DNA from: RGIG2206 sp045579085
GTDB lineage: Bacteria > Bacillota > Clostridia > Oscillospirales > Acutalibacteraceae
Reading direction: 5' to 3'
Assembly: GCA_045579085.1 (NCBI GenBank)
Contig: JAZNLO010000031.1
Coordinates: 1-64,000, forward strand
Length of the DNA stretch: 64,000 nucleotides
In this document: piece after piece, positions 42,029 to 50,235 of the stretch
Layout: each line of letters opens with the position of its first letter
Numbering within the stretch: the first letter of the stretch is position 1
The notes under the pieces: model-generated
What the model saw: the letters and a program-made list of their open reading frames with translations, nothing else
Databases searched by the model: none
What the model was told of the DNA's origin: nothing
Translations under genes and position numbers: made by a program

Positions 42029-43378
42029 TCAGAATCTCATTCCTCCGGGAAATCCACCCGGGAAACCGCCGGGAAAACCTCTGCGGTTTTTGTTTGAATT
42101 CATCTGCTTGAACATTTTCTTCATCTGCTCATACTGTTTGAGCAAACGGTTAACGTCTTCAACCTTGACACCGCTGCCCGCCGCAATTCTGCGTTTGCGT
42201 GAAGCGTTGATGATATCGGGCTTTCTGCGCTCCTTTGCGGTCATTGAATATATTATAGATTCAACCCTCAGCAGCTGACGGTCATCAATGTCAACGTCCT
42301 TTAACTGCTTTGACATTCCCGGTATCATACCCATTACCTGCTTGAGCGGTCCCATCTTTTTTATTTCCTGAAACTGCGAAAGCAAATCGTTTAAGTCAAA
42401 GGTGTTTTCACTCAGGCGTTTCGCCATCTCTTCGGCTTTTTTCTCATCAAGGCTCTGCTCTGCCTTTTCAATCAGGCTTAGCACATCGCCCATTCCGAGA
42501 ATTCTCGATGCCATTCTGCTCGGGTGGAATTCCTCGAGGTCGCCCAATTTTTCGCCTGTTCCCACAAACTTTATGGGCTTGCCCGTTACCGCCTTTACGG
42601 ATAACGCCGCACCGCCTCTTGTGTCACCGTCAAGCTTAGTTAACAGCACGCTGTCTATCTCAAGCTGCTCATTAAACGATTTCGCTACGTTTACAGCGTC
42701 CTGACCTGTCATCGAGTCAACAACCAGAATTATCTCATCAGGTGTAACGTTTTCCTTTATTCTTTGAAGCTCTTTCATAAGTGCTTCATCTATATGAAGC
42801 CGTCCCGCCGTATCTATAATAACATAGTCATTACCATAGTCGCGCGCGTGGCTTACTGCCTGCTTTGCAGTTAACTCGGGCTTTTGTGTGCCTTTCTCAA
42901 AAACAGGCACTCCGATTTTTTCGCCAACAATTCTTAGCTGGTCTATCGCAGCAGGTCTGTATATATCCCCTGCCACAAGCAACGGGCGATGCCCCTTATT
43001 CTTAAGCATCAACGCAAGCTTACCGCTATGAGTTGTCTTACCGGAGCCCTGCAAGCCACACATCATAATGATTGTGGGCAGCTTACTCGATGTGTTGAGC
43101 CGCATATGCTCGCCGCCCATCAGAGCAGTCAGCTCCTCGTTGACTATCTTGACAACCATCTGGCCAGGTGTAAGGCTCTCCATAACACGCTCACCCACGC
43201 ACTTCTCAGTAACAGTGGCGGTGAAGTCCTTTGCAACCTTATAGTTTACGTCAGCCTCGAGCAATGCAAGACGTACCTCTCGCATCGCTTCCTTAACGTC
43301 TGCTTCATTTAATCTGCCCTTTGAGCGAAGCTTTTTAAACGCTGCGGCAAGCTTATCAGATAATCCCTCAAACGCCAT
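42029..43378 (-). CDS. ffh: Signal recognition particle GTPase Ffh
   Basis: A 449-residue SRP54 protein. N-domain; GTPase domain with GLQGSGKTTHSGKLA, DTAGRLHIDEAL, TKLDGDTRGGAAL; then the M domain that binds 4.5S RNA and signal peptides (RKRRIAAGSG). It ends with a repeated Gly-Phe-Pro-Gly tail common in clostridia. It starts 7 nt after ylxM and is followed by rpsP. Confidence 0.97.
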   Translation of the reverse strand: MAFEGLSDKLAAAFKKLRSKGRLNEADVKEAMREVRLALLEADVNYKVAKDFTATVTEKCVGERVMESLTPGQMVVKIVNEELTALMGGEHMRLNTSSKLPTIIMMCGLQGSGKTTHSGKLALMLKNKGHRPLLVAGDIYRPAAIDQLRIVGEKIGVPVFEKGTQKPELTAKQAVSHARDYGNDYVIIDTAGRLHIDEALMKELQRIKENVTPDEIILVVDSMTGQDAVNVAKSFNEQLEIDSVLLTKLDGDTRGGAALSVKAVTGKPIKFVGTGEKLGDLEEFHPSRMASRILGMGDVLSLIEKAEQSLDEKKAEEMAKRLSENTFDLNDLLSQFQEIKKMGPLKQVMGMIPGMSKQLKDVDIDDRQLLRVESIIYSMTAKERRKPDIINASRKRRIAAGSGVKVEDVNRLLKQYEQMKKMFKQMNSNKNRRGFPGGFPGGFPGGMRF

Positions 43379-43385
43379 TAAGCTA

Positions 43386-43727
43386 TCACTCCTTAAGCAA
43401 ATCTTTTATCAGTGCTGTGCAGTCAGCTTTCACCTTTTGAGCGAAATCGCCGCTTTCCTTATCAGCCATATCACGCATCTGACCAAGCGTATCCGTAACC
43501 TCTGAAATTAAGTGGGCAAAGTGAAGCCTGCTCTCAAGCTCTGATAACTGCTGCTCTGTGCGGCGAATTATATCGCGCACTGCCTGACGTGTTACCCCCT
43601 CGTTTTCTGCAATCTCAGCAAGCGAAAGGTCGTCAAAATAATAATAACCCGTTATCTTGCGCTGCTTTTGAGTGAGCAGCTCGCCATAATAATCAAGCAA
43701 CAGTGTTACCTCAAGATTTTTAGCCAT
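43386..43727 (-). CDS. ylxM: YlxM/p13-type helix-turn-helix protein
   Basis: A 113-residue UPF0122 protein with a sigma-70 region-4-like helix-turn-helix (YFDDLSLAEIAENEGVTRQAVRDII, about residues 29-53). It is associated with the SRP pathway and always found upstream of ffh. The start at 43727 has a GGGGGAT site; a 7-residue extension is rejected. The preceding leader has a perfect GTAAAGTA/TACTTTAC hairpin (43753-43772). Confidence 0.92.
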   Translation of the reverse strand: MAKNLEVTLLLDYYGELLTQKQRKITGYYYFDDLSLAEIAENEGVTRQAVRDIIRRTEQQLSELESRLHFAHLISEVTDTLGQMRDMADKESGDFAQKVKADCTALIKDLLKE

Positions 43728-43752
43728 AAAGCTATCCCCCAAGTTCAAAGGT

Positions 43753-43772
43753 GTAAAGTAAAAATACTTTAC
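43753..43772 (-). promoter_or_regulatory. Leader hairpin of the ylxM-ffh unit
   Basis: A perfect 8-bp stem with a 4-nt A/T loop between the promoter and the ylxM ribosome site. It may protect the 5' end of the mRNA. Confidence 0.4.
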
Positions 43773-43783
43773 AGCACTTCGCT

Positions 43784-43812
43784 ATTATATACCCTATCTC
43801 ACGCTTTGTCAA
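43784..43812 (-). promoter_or_regulatory. Promoter for ylxM-ffh-rpsP-khpA
   Basis: TTGACA (43812-43807), 17 nt, TATAAT (43789-43784) on the minus strand. Confidence 0.85.
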
Positions 43813-43821
43813 CACATTTTA

Positions 43822-43850
43822 TTGACATTATTTAAAAATTAGTGTATATT
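43822..43850 (+). promoter_or_regulatory. Promoter for the E2-like gene
   Basis: TTGACA (43822-43827), 17 nt, TATATT (43845-43850), 39 nt before the start and divergent from the ylxM promoter. Confidence 0.78.
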
Positions 43851-43888
43851 CTAAATTAGAAGTAAGGTCGATTTTAGGAGATTTTTAT

Positions 43889-44824
43889 ATGAAAAAACTT
43901 AAAAGAAAATTCGGTGACCGTTACGACGGTTACAGGCTCCGCAACCTTGACCCCATTTTTCAAATTATTCCTGCCGTTATGAGAACCCGTATGGATTCTC
44001 AGGTGTTTTTCGAGCACAGGCTCGATATAACCGAGTTGGAAAAGTTTGTAAGAGAGCATCGCAAAACCGATATGCCAAACTTACGTATGCTGCATATCTT
44101 TATGGCAGCGATGGTGCGAATTGTATCGCAAAGGCCTCATCTTAACCGCTTTGTTATAGGTCGCAAAATATATGCTCACAACGATATGCGCATCGCTTTG
44201 GCTTGCAAGCGTGCTCTCACTCTTGACGAGGAAGAAACCACTATTATGCCTGAGTTTGAGCCTGACAACACGCTATACGACGTTGTTAACATAGTTGAAA
44301 AGGCGATAAGAGAAGAGGTTTATGAGCAGAGTGTTGACGGCAACCGTACAGATATTGTTGCGCGCGCACTGGGCATCACTCCTACATTTATTAAATCCTT
44401 CTTCGTTGACCTTATGAGAAACCTTGATAAAATCGGGCTTATGCCTCGCTTAATACGTGATGCCAGTCCGTTCCACTCAAGTATGTTCATAACTGACCTT
44501 GGCTCGTGCGGCATTGGCCCTATATACCATCACCTGTATGAATTCGGTACCTGCTCAGTTTTCGTTGCAATTGGCAAAAAAGAAACAGAGTATGAGCTTG
44601 ACTCTCACGGCAACGTTGTAACCAAGCGTTATATCGGCATGAAAATCGTTGCCGACGAGCGGATTTGCGACGGCTTCTATTACGCCTCATCAATGAAACT
44701 GCTGGCAAGGCTTATAAAGCATCCCGAAGTGCTGCTATCTAAGCCTGACGAAGTAATTGCAGAGAACTGTCGTGAATTTAAGTCAAAAAAAGAGCTCGCC
44801 TTGACTGCAAGCACCGAAGAGTAA
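43889..44824 (+). CDS. E2-like acyltransferase-domain protein without lipoyl domain
   Basis: A 311-residue protein resembling the catalytic domain of 2-oxo acid dehydrogenase E2 and chloramphenicol acetyltransferase. The beta-strand motif FHSSMFITDLGSCGIGPI and the GKKETEYELDSHGNVVTKR region match E2 cores. No lipoyl or E3-binding domain precedes it and no E1/E3 genes are near. The usual catalytic DHRxxDG is DERICDG here (about residue 260), so the general-base histidine is replaced by glutamate. The substrate is unknown, and a non-standard or non-enzymatic role is possible. It has its own promoter and terminator. Confidence 0.72.
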   Translation: MKKLKRKFGDRYDGYRLRNLDPIFQIIPAVMRTRMDSQVFFEHRLDITELEKFVREHRKTDMPNLRMLHIFMAAMVRIVSQRPHLNRFVIGRKIYAHNDMRIALACKRALTLDEEETTIMPEFEPDNTLYDVVNIVEKAIREEVYEQSVDGNRTDIVARALGITPTFIKSFFVDLMRNLDKIGLMPRLIRDASPFHSSMFITDLGSCGIGPIYHHLYEFGTCSVFVAIGKKETEYELDSHGNVVTKRYIGMKIVADERICDGFYYASSMKLLARLIKHPEVLLSKPDEVIAENCREFKSKKELALTASTEE

Positions 44825-44837
44825 CAATACCCTACAT

Positions 44838-44875
44838 ATGAAATCTGTCCACAAAGCTGACAGATTTCATTTTTA
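44838..44875 (+). terminator. Terminator after the E2-like gene
   Basis: A perfect 12-bp stem (44838-44849 with 44859-44870) followed by TTTTT on the plus strand. Confidence 0.85.
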
Positions 44876-44907
44876 TTGACAGAGTTTTTCGAAAGGTGAA
44901 ATTATAA

Positions 44908-46464
44908 ATGCAGAAACTTCTTAAACTTTCAGTGTGTGTTTTGCTTATAATTGCTATCTGCACAGGGCTTGTCTCCTGCTCATCGGGGTCGTCCTCTGTA
45001 ATTAAAAATATCATCTTTAATATGTATAATATGCCCACCAATATTGACCCTCAGCTTGCCTCAACCTACGAGGAGTTGTTGATAGTCAGGAACACCTTTG
45101 AAGGTCTTTTCAGGATTGACAACGGTGAGGTTTTAAAGGCTGCCTGTGAGGAATATAAGGTTTCAAGCGACGGTCTCACCTACACCTTTACAATCAAAGA
45201 CGGGCTCAAGTGGTCTGACGGCTCTCAGGTTACAGCTGACGATTTCAGGTTTGGTCTTGTCAGAGCTCTGCGCCCTGAAACGCTTTCTCCCGGCGCTCAG
45301 CAGCTTTTCTGCATTAAAAATGCCGAAAGCGTTTATAATGGTGAGGCTGATGAAAGCACTTTAGGAATAGTTGCAAGCGGCAAGCGCAAGCTTACAATCA
45401 CGCTTAACAGCGCTGACCCCGATTTGCTCAAAACGCTCACCTATGCGTTTGCAATGCCTTGCAACGAGGCTTTATTTGAGGAAGCCGCAGGCCGCTACGC
45501 AATGACCGCTCAGCTTTCGCTTTTTAACGGTCCGCTTAAAGTCAGCCAGTGGGCTGAATCGAGCATTAAGTTGGCAGTCAACAAGGAATACACAGGCGAT
45601 TTCAAGGCTGTGGCTAACACAGTTTCCCTCACCTTCGGGAATGATGACGCAACAAAAATCGACAACATAAACAGCAACCTTTGCGATATTGCGCTAATCT
45701 CAATGCAGTCGGCTGAGCTGGCAGAAGATGCCGCCTTGGAAACAGTTGCATTTTACGATACAACGTGGGCGGCTGTTATAAACAGCGAGGCATCTGTTAT
45801 AGGCGAGCCTGCCGTCAGCGCCGCATTCAAAAAGGCGCTCGGTAACTCAGCGTATAAAGACAGCTTGCCTTCACGCTTCAAAGCAACGTCAGGTATTGTT
45901 GCTGATGACTTGCTTATTGGTATGGCGCAATACAGAAGCGTTTGCGATGAAATCTCTGTACGCAAGTCAAAGTCCAACGAAGCAGCAGCCGATTTAATCG
46001 CGGCGCTCAAGAGCAACAAGCTAACCTTGCCCACAATCACAATTAAGTATGTGGACACAGACGGTATGAAGCACACTGCGGCGCAAATAGCTCAGCATTG
46101 GCAAAAGGAGTTGGGCGCTGTTGTTAACATTGAGGCTGCCTCTCTCTCAGACTTAACCGCCGCTGTAAGCTCAGGCAACTATCAGATTGCGCTTATGCCT
46201 ATCACCTCAAGCGACGGCAGTGCTTATGGCTTGCTAAGACAGTTTAGAAGCAGTGACACTGTTTTTGGCAAATACAACATTGCGATTGACAAATATCTGG
46301 ACGGCTCTAATGAAGCAAGCGAACTGAGCAAGGCTGAGAAAGCCGTTATCAGCAGCCCGCACATTATACCAATTGCCCAGAGCGGTCATTGCTACGCTGT
46401 AAACAGTGCTTTATCAGACTTGAAGTTTGATATGTATCAAGGTGGACTGGCGTTGTACAGTTAG
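44908..46464 (+). CDS. Oligopeptide-binding lipoprotein (SBP family 5)
   Basis: A 518-residue extracellular solute-binding protein. The signal peptide ends in a lipobox with C24 (GLVSC-SS). The mature part has the family 5 pattern: NMPTNIDPQLASTYEE, DGLTYTFTIKDGLKWSDG and TADDFRFGLVRALRP. It would deliver peptides or similar ligands to an ABC importer, but no permease or ATPase gene is adjacent, so it is an orphan binding protein. It begins 37 nt beyond a terminator stem; no clear promoter was found. Confidence 0.9.
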   Translation: MQKLLKLSVCVLLIIAICTGLVSCSSGSSSVIKNIIFNMYNMPTNIDPQLASTYEELLIVRNTFEGLFRIDNGEVLKAACEEYKVSSDGLTYTFTIKDGLKWSDGSQVTADDFRFGLVRALRPETLSPGAQQLFCIKNAESVYNGEADESTLGIVASGKRKLTITLNSADPDLLKTLTYAFAMPCNEALFEEAAGRYAMTAQLSLFNGPLKVSQWAESSIKLAVNKEYTGDFKAVANTVSLTFGNDDATKIDNINSNLCDIALISMQSAELAEDAALETVAFYDTTWAAVINSEASVIGEPAVSAAFKKALGNSAYKDSLPSRFKATSGIVADDLLIGMAQYRSVCDEISVRKSKSNEAAADLIAALKSNKLTLPTITIKYVDTDGMKHTAAQIAQHWQKELGAVVNIEAASLSDLTAAVSSGNYQIALMPITSSDGSAYGLLRQFRSSDTVFGKYNIAIDKYLDGSNEASELSKAEKAVISSPHIIPIAQSGHCYAVNSALSDLKFDMYQGGLALYS

Positions 46465-46481
46465 AATATTTAATACAAGCA

Positions 46482-46521
46482 AAAACCCGCACACTTGCAA
46501 TTCAACAAGTGTGCGGGTTTT
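46482..46521. terminator. Bidirectional terminator between SBP and nucleoside transporter genes
   Basis: A perfect 15-bp stem (46482-46496 with 46507-46521) with A and T flanks, serving convergent transcripts. Confidence 0.9.
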
Positions 46522-46532
46522 ATTAACGCTGA

Positions 46533-47480
46533 TTATCTTTCCTCTCTGAAATATGAAAGGCCAAGTGATGCGGGTGGTTGATTTTCTTTCTTATCTCTTA
46601 TGCTTGTAAATATAAGAACAACAATTGTTACAACGTAAGGTAGCATCTTGAAAAGTTCTTTATTTGCAAAGCTAACGCCTGTTATATAGCTGCTTGCAAT
46701 ATACAAAGCACCAAACACTATTGAACCAACAATTGCAAGATTTGGTTTCCAAACAGTAAAGATAACAAGAGCGATAGCAAGCCAACCTATTGCATCAATG
46801 CAATATTCCCAGTTGCCGTGCAAATAATCCATAATGAACGAAAGACCGCCAAGTCCTGCTATACCGCAGCCAATGCAGGTTGAAACGTATCTATAGCGTG
46901 ACACGTTTATACCGGCGGCATCTGCTGTTGCAGGGTTTTCGCCTACTGAACGAAGGTTAAGACCTATACGTGTTTTGGTGAGAACGTATGAAGAAACCAA
47001 AGCAATTATAATTGCAAGGTAAATCAATATACCGTGTGACAAAAACAGTTTGCCAAACCAGCCAAGATTATCTGCAAAGGGTAATGACTGTGTGAAATAG
47101 CGACTGCCCTTTGTATAAATTGCGCCTGTTTTTGCAATCATAAACTCTGATACACCAACGCCAAAGGTGGTGAGCGCAAGACCCGTAACATTTTGGTTTG
47201 CACGTAAAGTTACGGTCAAGAAGCAATAAATTAGTCCCATTAATGCGCCGCCAAGCACCGTTGCTATTATAGGAATTAAAACCGCAAGGAATGGGCTGGC
47301 ATTGATTTTAAAAGCATTCAAATAAAGATATTCCGCATAGCAACCGCAGGATGCGCCAACACACATAACGCCCGGTATACCGAGGTTTAAGTGACCTGAT
47401 TTTTCGGTAATGGTTTCACCTGTTGAACCGAACAAAAACGCCATACCAAGACGAATTGCACTTACAAGAAAGGTTAACAT
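46533..47480 (-). CDS. Nucleoside-type ABC transporter permease (YufQ-like)
   Basis: A 315-residue inner-membrane permease of the branched-chain amino acid/nucleoside BPD_transp_2 family, with eight to ten helices. The opening AIRLGMAFLFGSTGETITEKSGHLNLGIPG and the GENPATADAAGINVSRYRY coupling segment are typical of BMP-type importers. It is the last gene of the transporter, 3 nt after the first permease, and ends at a strong terminator. Confidence 0.92.
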   Translation of the reverse strand: MLTFLVSAIRLGMAFLFGSTGETITEKSGHLNLGIPGVMCVGASCGCYAEYLYLNAFKINASPFLAVLIPIIATVLGGALMGLIYCFLTVTLRANQNVTGLALTTFGVGVSEFMIAKTGAIYTKGSRYFTQSLPFADNLGWFGKLFLSHGILIYLAIIIALVSSYVLTKTRIGLNLRSVGENPATADAAGINVSRYRYVSTCIGCGIAGLGGLSFIMDYLHGNWEYCIDAIGWLAIALVIFTVWKPNLAIVGSIVFGALYIASSYITGVSFANKELFKMLPYVVTIVVLIFTSIRDKKENQPPASLGLSYFREER

Positions 47481-47483
47481 ACT

Positions 47484-48575
47484 CTATTCACCCTCCTTTG
47501 CATTTTTAGAAATCACAACTTTATATTGCAAGAAAAATTCGCATCCTATAATAAAGAAAAGAATGATGCCGGTAACGATGTCTGAAATTGCGCCGGGCAA
47601 ACGGAAATCGGTTGAAACCTGTCCCGAACCTTTTTCAAGGAAAACGATAAGGAAGGATGTAAACGCCATAAACAACGGGTTAAATTTGCCAAGCCAAGAA
47701 ACCATGATGGCTGTAAATCCGCGTCCTGCAACCGTTGTTGTGCTGATTGTGTGGTTTGTGCCGCCAACGAGCAGCATACCTGCTATACCGCACAAAACAC
47801 CCGAAACAACAAGCGTTCTGATAATAACTTTTCTAACATTTATTCCTATATACTTTGCAGTGTTTTCACTTTCACCTACAACAGAGATTTCGTAGCCCTG
47901 TTTAGTTTGTTTAAGATAGATGTAAACAACAACCGTAAGCAAAGCAACAATGATGATATTAAGCAAGTAAGGCATATCGCCAATGACGGGCAGACCGTAT
48001 TGAGGCATTGGTGTTAAAACGCCTGAACCGCTTTTAACAAAATATTTTAAGAAAAATGCCACAAGCTGAATGGCAATATAGTTCATCATCAAGGTAAAAA
48101 GTGTTTCGTTTGTGTTCCAAAGTGCTTTGCACACGGCTGGGATAACTGCCCATATAACGCTGGCAAGAATGGATGCCGCTATCATAACAATAATCAAAAG
48201 CGGTAAGGGCATTTTACCGCCCAAGAACATCATAACTGATATTGTAGCAAGACCGCCTATCAAAACCTGTCCTTCTGCACCGCAGTTCCAAAACCGCATC
48301 TTAAAGGCTGGAGTTACAGCCAAAGAGATGCAAAGCAGCATTGCAACATTCTGGAACAAGCTCCATCTGCGAAGCGATGAACCAAACGCACCGCTTATCA
48401 TAGAAGAATAAATTTGCAAAGGATTTTTTTGTGTCAAAAGCACTATAACAACTGCACTAACAAGCAACGCTGCAACAACCGCCGCCAAACGAATTGCTAT
48501 ACTGTAATACCAAGCAAGCGGTTCTCTTTTAACAATATGAAACGAACTTGTACCAACTTTAAGTTTCTTTTGCAC
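47484..48575 (-). CDS. Nucleoside-type ABC transporter permease (YufP-like)
   Basis: A 363-residue permease of the same family. A coupling segment GESENTAKYIGINVRKVI and the GRGFTAIMVSWLGKFNP region fit the larger of the two permeases. The start is a GTG with an AAGGAGG site, 3 nt after the ATPase gene. It pairs with YufQ-like protein to form a heterodimeric channel. Confidence 0.92.
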   Translation of the reverse strand: MQKKLKVGTSSFHIVKREPLAWYYSIAIRLAAVVAALLVSAVVIVLLTQKNPLQIYSSMISGAFGSSLRRWSLFQNVAMLLCISLAVTPAFKMRFWNCGAEGQVLIGGLATISVMMFLGGKMPLPLLIIVMIAASILASVIWAVIPAVCKALWNTNETLFTLMMNYIAIQLVAFFLKYFVKSGSGVLTPMPQYGLPVIGDMPYLLNIIIVALLTVVVYIYLKQTKQGYEISVVGESENTAKYIGINVRKVIIRTLVVSGVLCGIAGMLLVGGTNHTISTTTVAGRGFTAIMVSWLGKFNPLFMAFTSFLIVFLEKGSGQVSTDFRLPGAISDIVTGIILFFIIGCEFFLQYKVVISKNAKEGE

Positions 48576-48578
48576 CGT

Positions 48579-50111
48579 TTATTCCTCCTTTGCTATTGTT
48601 TTGGTCATCAACAAACCGATTTCTTCTTTTGTGGCTGTTCTACCGTCAACAATGCCCGTAATGGCACCGCCGCCAACAACCAAAATTCTGTCACACAGCT
48701 CAATCAAAACGTCGAGGTCTTCACCGACGAAAATAACGGCAACGCCTTTTTCTTTTTGCTCGTTAAGCAGGTTGTATATTGTGTAAGATGAGTTGATATC
48801 AAGGCCTCGCACAGGGTATGCCGCCATCAAAACAGTGGGGGCAGCAGCAATTTCTCGTCCTACCAGCACCTTTTGCACGTTACCGCCCGAAAGACGTCTG
48901 ACAGGTGTATTCTCATTAGGGGTTACAACCTCGAGCTCGTCTATAATATTCAAAGCAAGGTTTTTGGGAGCCTTGCGCTCTAAGAACATTGATTTGCCTT
49001 TGCGATAGCTTCTGAGCATCATATTATCAACAATGTCCATATTACCTACAAGGCCCATACCCAAGCGGTCCTCAGGAACGAAAGAAAGGCGCACGCCAAG
49101 CTCGCGGATTTGCAAGGGGGTTTTATCCTTAAGACTGTCCTGTGTGTTTGTTTTGGGGTTGTTATAAATGATTTCGCCGCTGCTAACGTGCTGCAAACCT
49201 GCAATTGCCTCAAGCAGCTCACGCTGACCTGAACCTGCGATACCTGCAATACCCAGAATTTCACCCGATTTTGCAGTAAACGAAATATCATTCAAAACTT
49301 TTATGCCGTCTCGATTCATACAGTTAAGACCTGAAACAACCAGTCTGTCAACTGTGTTTTTAGGCTCGCTTCGCTCGATGTTGAGTGATATCTTTTTACC
49401 AACCATCATTTCTGTAAGTTCAGCTTCAGATGTTTCGGCAGTATTAACCGTGCCTACATATTCACCTTTTCTTAAAACGGAAACCCTGTCAGAAAGCGAA
49501 AGCACCTCATGCAGTTTATGGGTAATGATTATTATTGATTTACCGTCGTCACGCATACGGCGCAAAACGGCAAACAATTTTTGTGTTTCTTGCGGAGTTA
49601 AAACTGCCGTAGGCTCGTCCAATATAAGAATATCAGCGCCACGATAAAGAACCTTGATGATTTCAACCGTTTGCTTTTCCGAAACGCTCATTTCGTGAAT
49701 TTTTTTAAGCGGTTCAATTTCAAAGCCGTATTTTGCACTTATTTCTTCTACCTTTTTGGCAGACTCTTTCACGCTGAACTTTGTTCCATCGTTAAGACCT
49801 AAAATTATATTTTCGGTTGCGCTGAACACATCAACCAGTTTGAAATGCTGATGTATCATACCGATTTTATAATTAAAAGCATCTTTAGGCGAGCGTATTA
49901 CAACCTCTTCGCCATCAATAAAAATTTGGCCTTCATCAGGAAAATATATTCCCGAAATCATATTCATCAAGGTTGTTTTACCGCTTCCGTTTTCACCTAA
50001 TATAGACAAAATTTCACCACGGTTAACCTTCAAATTAACGTTCCTGTTAGCAACCACGCTACCGAAAGTTTTTGTTATATTTCTAAGTTCAATAGCTGTT
50101 TTATCGGTCAA
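48579..50111 (-). CDS. Nucleoside-type ABC transporter ATPase (YufO-like)
   Basis: A 510-residue tandem ATPase. The first half is canonical (GENGSGKTT Walker A; LDEPTAVL Walker B). The second half has GIAGSGQRE in place of a P-loop lysine, an LSGGNVQK signature and MAAYPVRGLD instead of DEP, so it is probably catalytically reduced, as is usual for RbsA/YufO-type proteins. Translation starts at TTG (50111) with AGGAGG 8 nt upstream. Two hairpins separate it from the binding-protein gene. Confidence 0.93.
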   Translation of the reverse strand: MTDKTAIELRNITKTFGSVVANRNVNLKVNRGEILSILGENGSGKTTLMNMISGIYFPDEGQIFIDGEEVVIRSPKDAFNYKIGMIHQHFKLVDVFSATENIILGLNDGTKFSVKESAKKVEEISAKYGFEIEPLKKIHEMSVSEKQTVEIIKVLYRGADILILDEPTAVLTPQETQKLFAVLRRMRDDGKSIIIITHKLHEVLSLSDRVSVLRKGEYVGTVNTAETSEAELTEMMVGKKISLNIERSEPKNTVDRLVVSGLNCMNRDGIKVLNDISFTAKSGEILGIAGIAGSGQRELLEAIAGLQHVSSGEIIYNNPKTNTQDSLKDKTPLQIRELGVRLSFVPEDRLGMGLVGNMDIVDNMMLRSYRKGKSMFLERKAPKNLALNIIDELEVVTPNENTPVRRLSGGNVQKVLVGREIAAAPTVLMAAYPVRGLDINSSYTIYNLLNEQKEKGVAVIFVGEDLDVLIELCDRILVVGGGAITGIVDGRTATKEEIGLLMTKTIAKEE

Positions 50112-50133
50112 TTTATTTTCCTCCTGTTATTTT

Positions 50134-50178
50134 AGTGCTTTAAGAAGCCCTTTTTATAAAAATGTTTCTTAAAACACT
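50134..50178 (-). promoter_or_regulatory. Hairpin 2 between BMP and ATPase genes
   Basis: AGTGCTTTAAGAA (50134-50146) with TTCTTAAAACACT (50166-50178), a 13-bp stem with one G-U-type pair and a 19-nt loop. It is downstream of a GC-rich hairpin and lacks a strong T-tail, consistent with processing or stabilisation of the upstream mRNA. Confidence 0.5.
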
Positions 50179-50190
50179 AAAAAGAAATTC

Positions 50191-50218
50191 GGGCGGAACA
50201 AAACATAATGCCCCGCCC
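50191..50218 (-). terminator. Hairpin 1 / partial terminator after the BMP gene
   Basis: GGGCGG (50191-50196) with CCGCCC (50213-50218), 18 nt after the binding-protein stop. The following T content is modest, so it may reduce transcription of the downstream membrane genes. Confidence 0.5.
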
Positions 50219-50235
50219 TTTTAATTTAAAACTGA

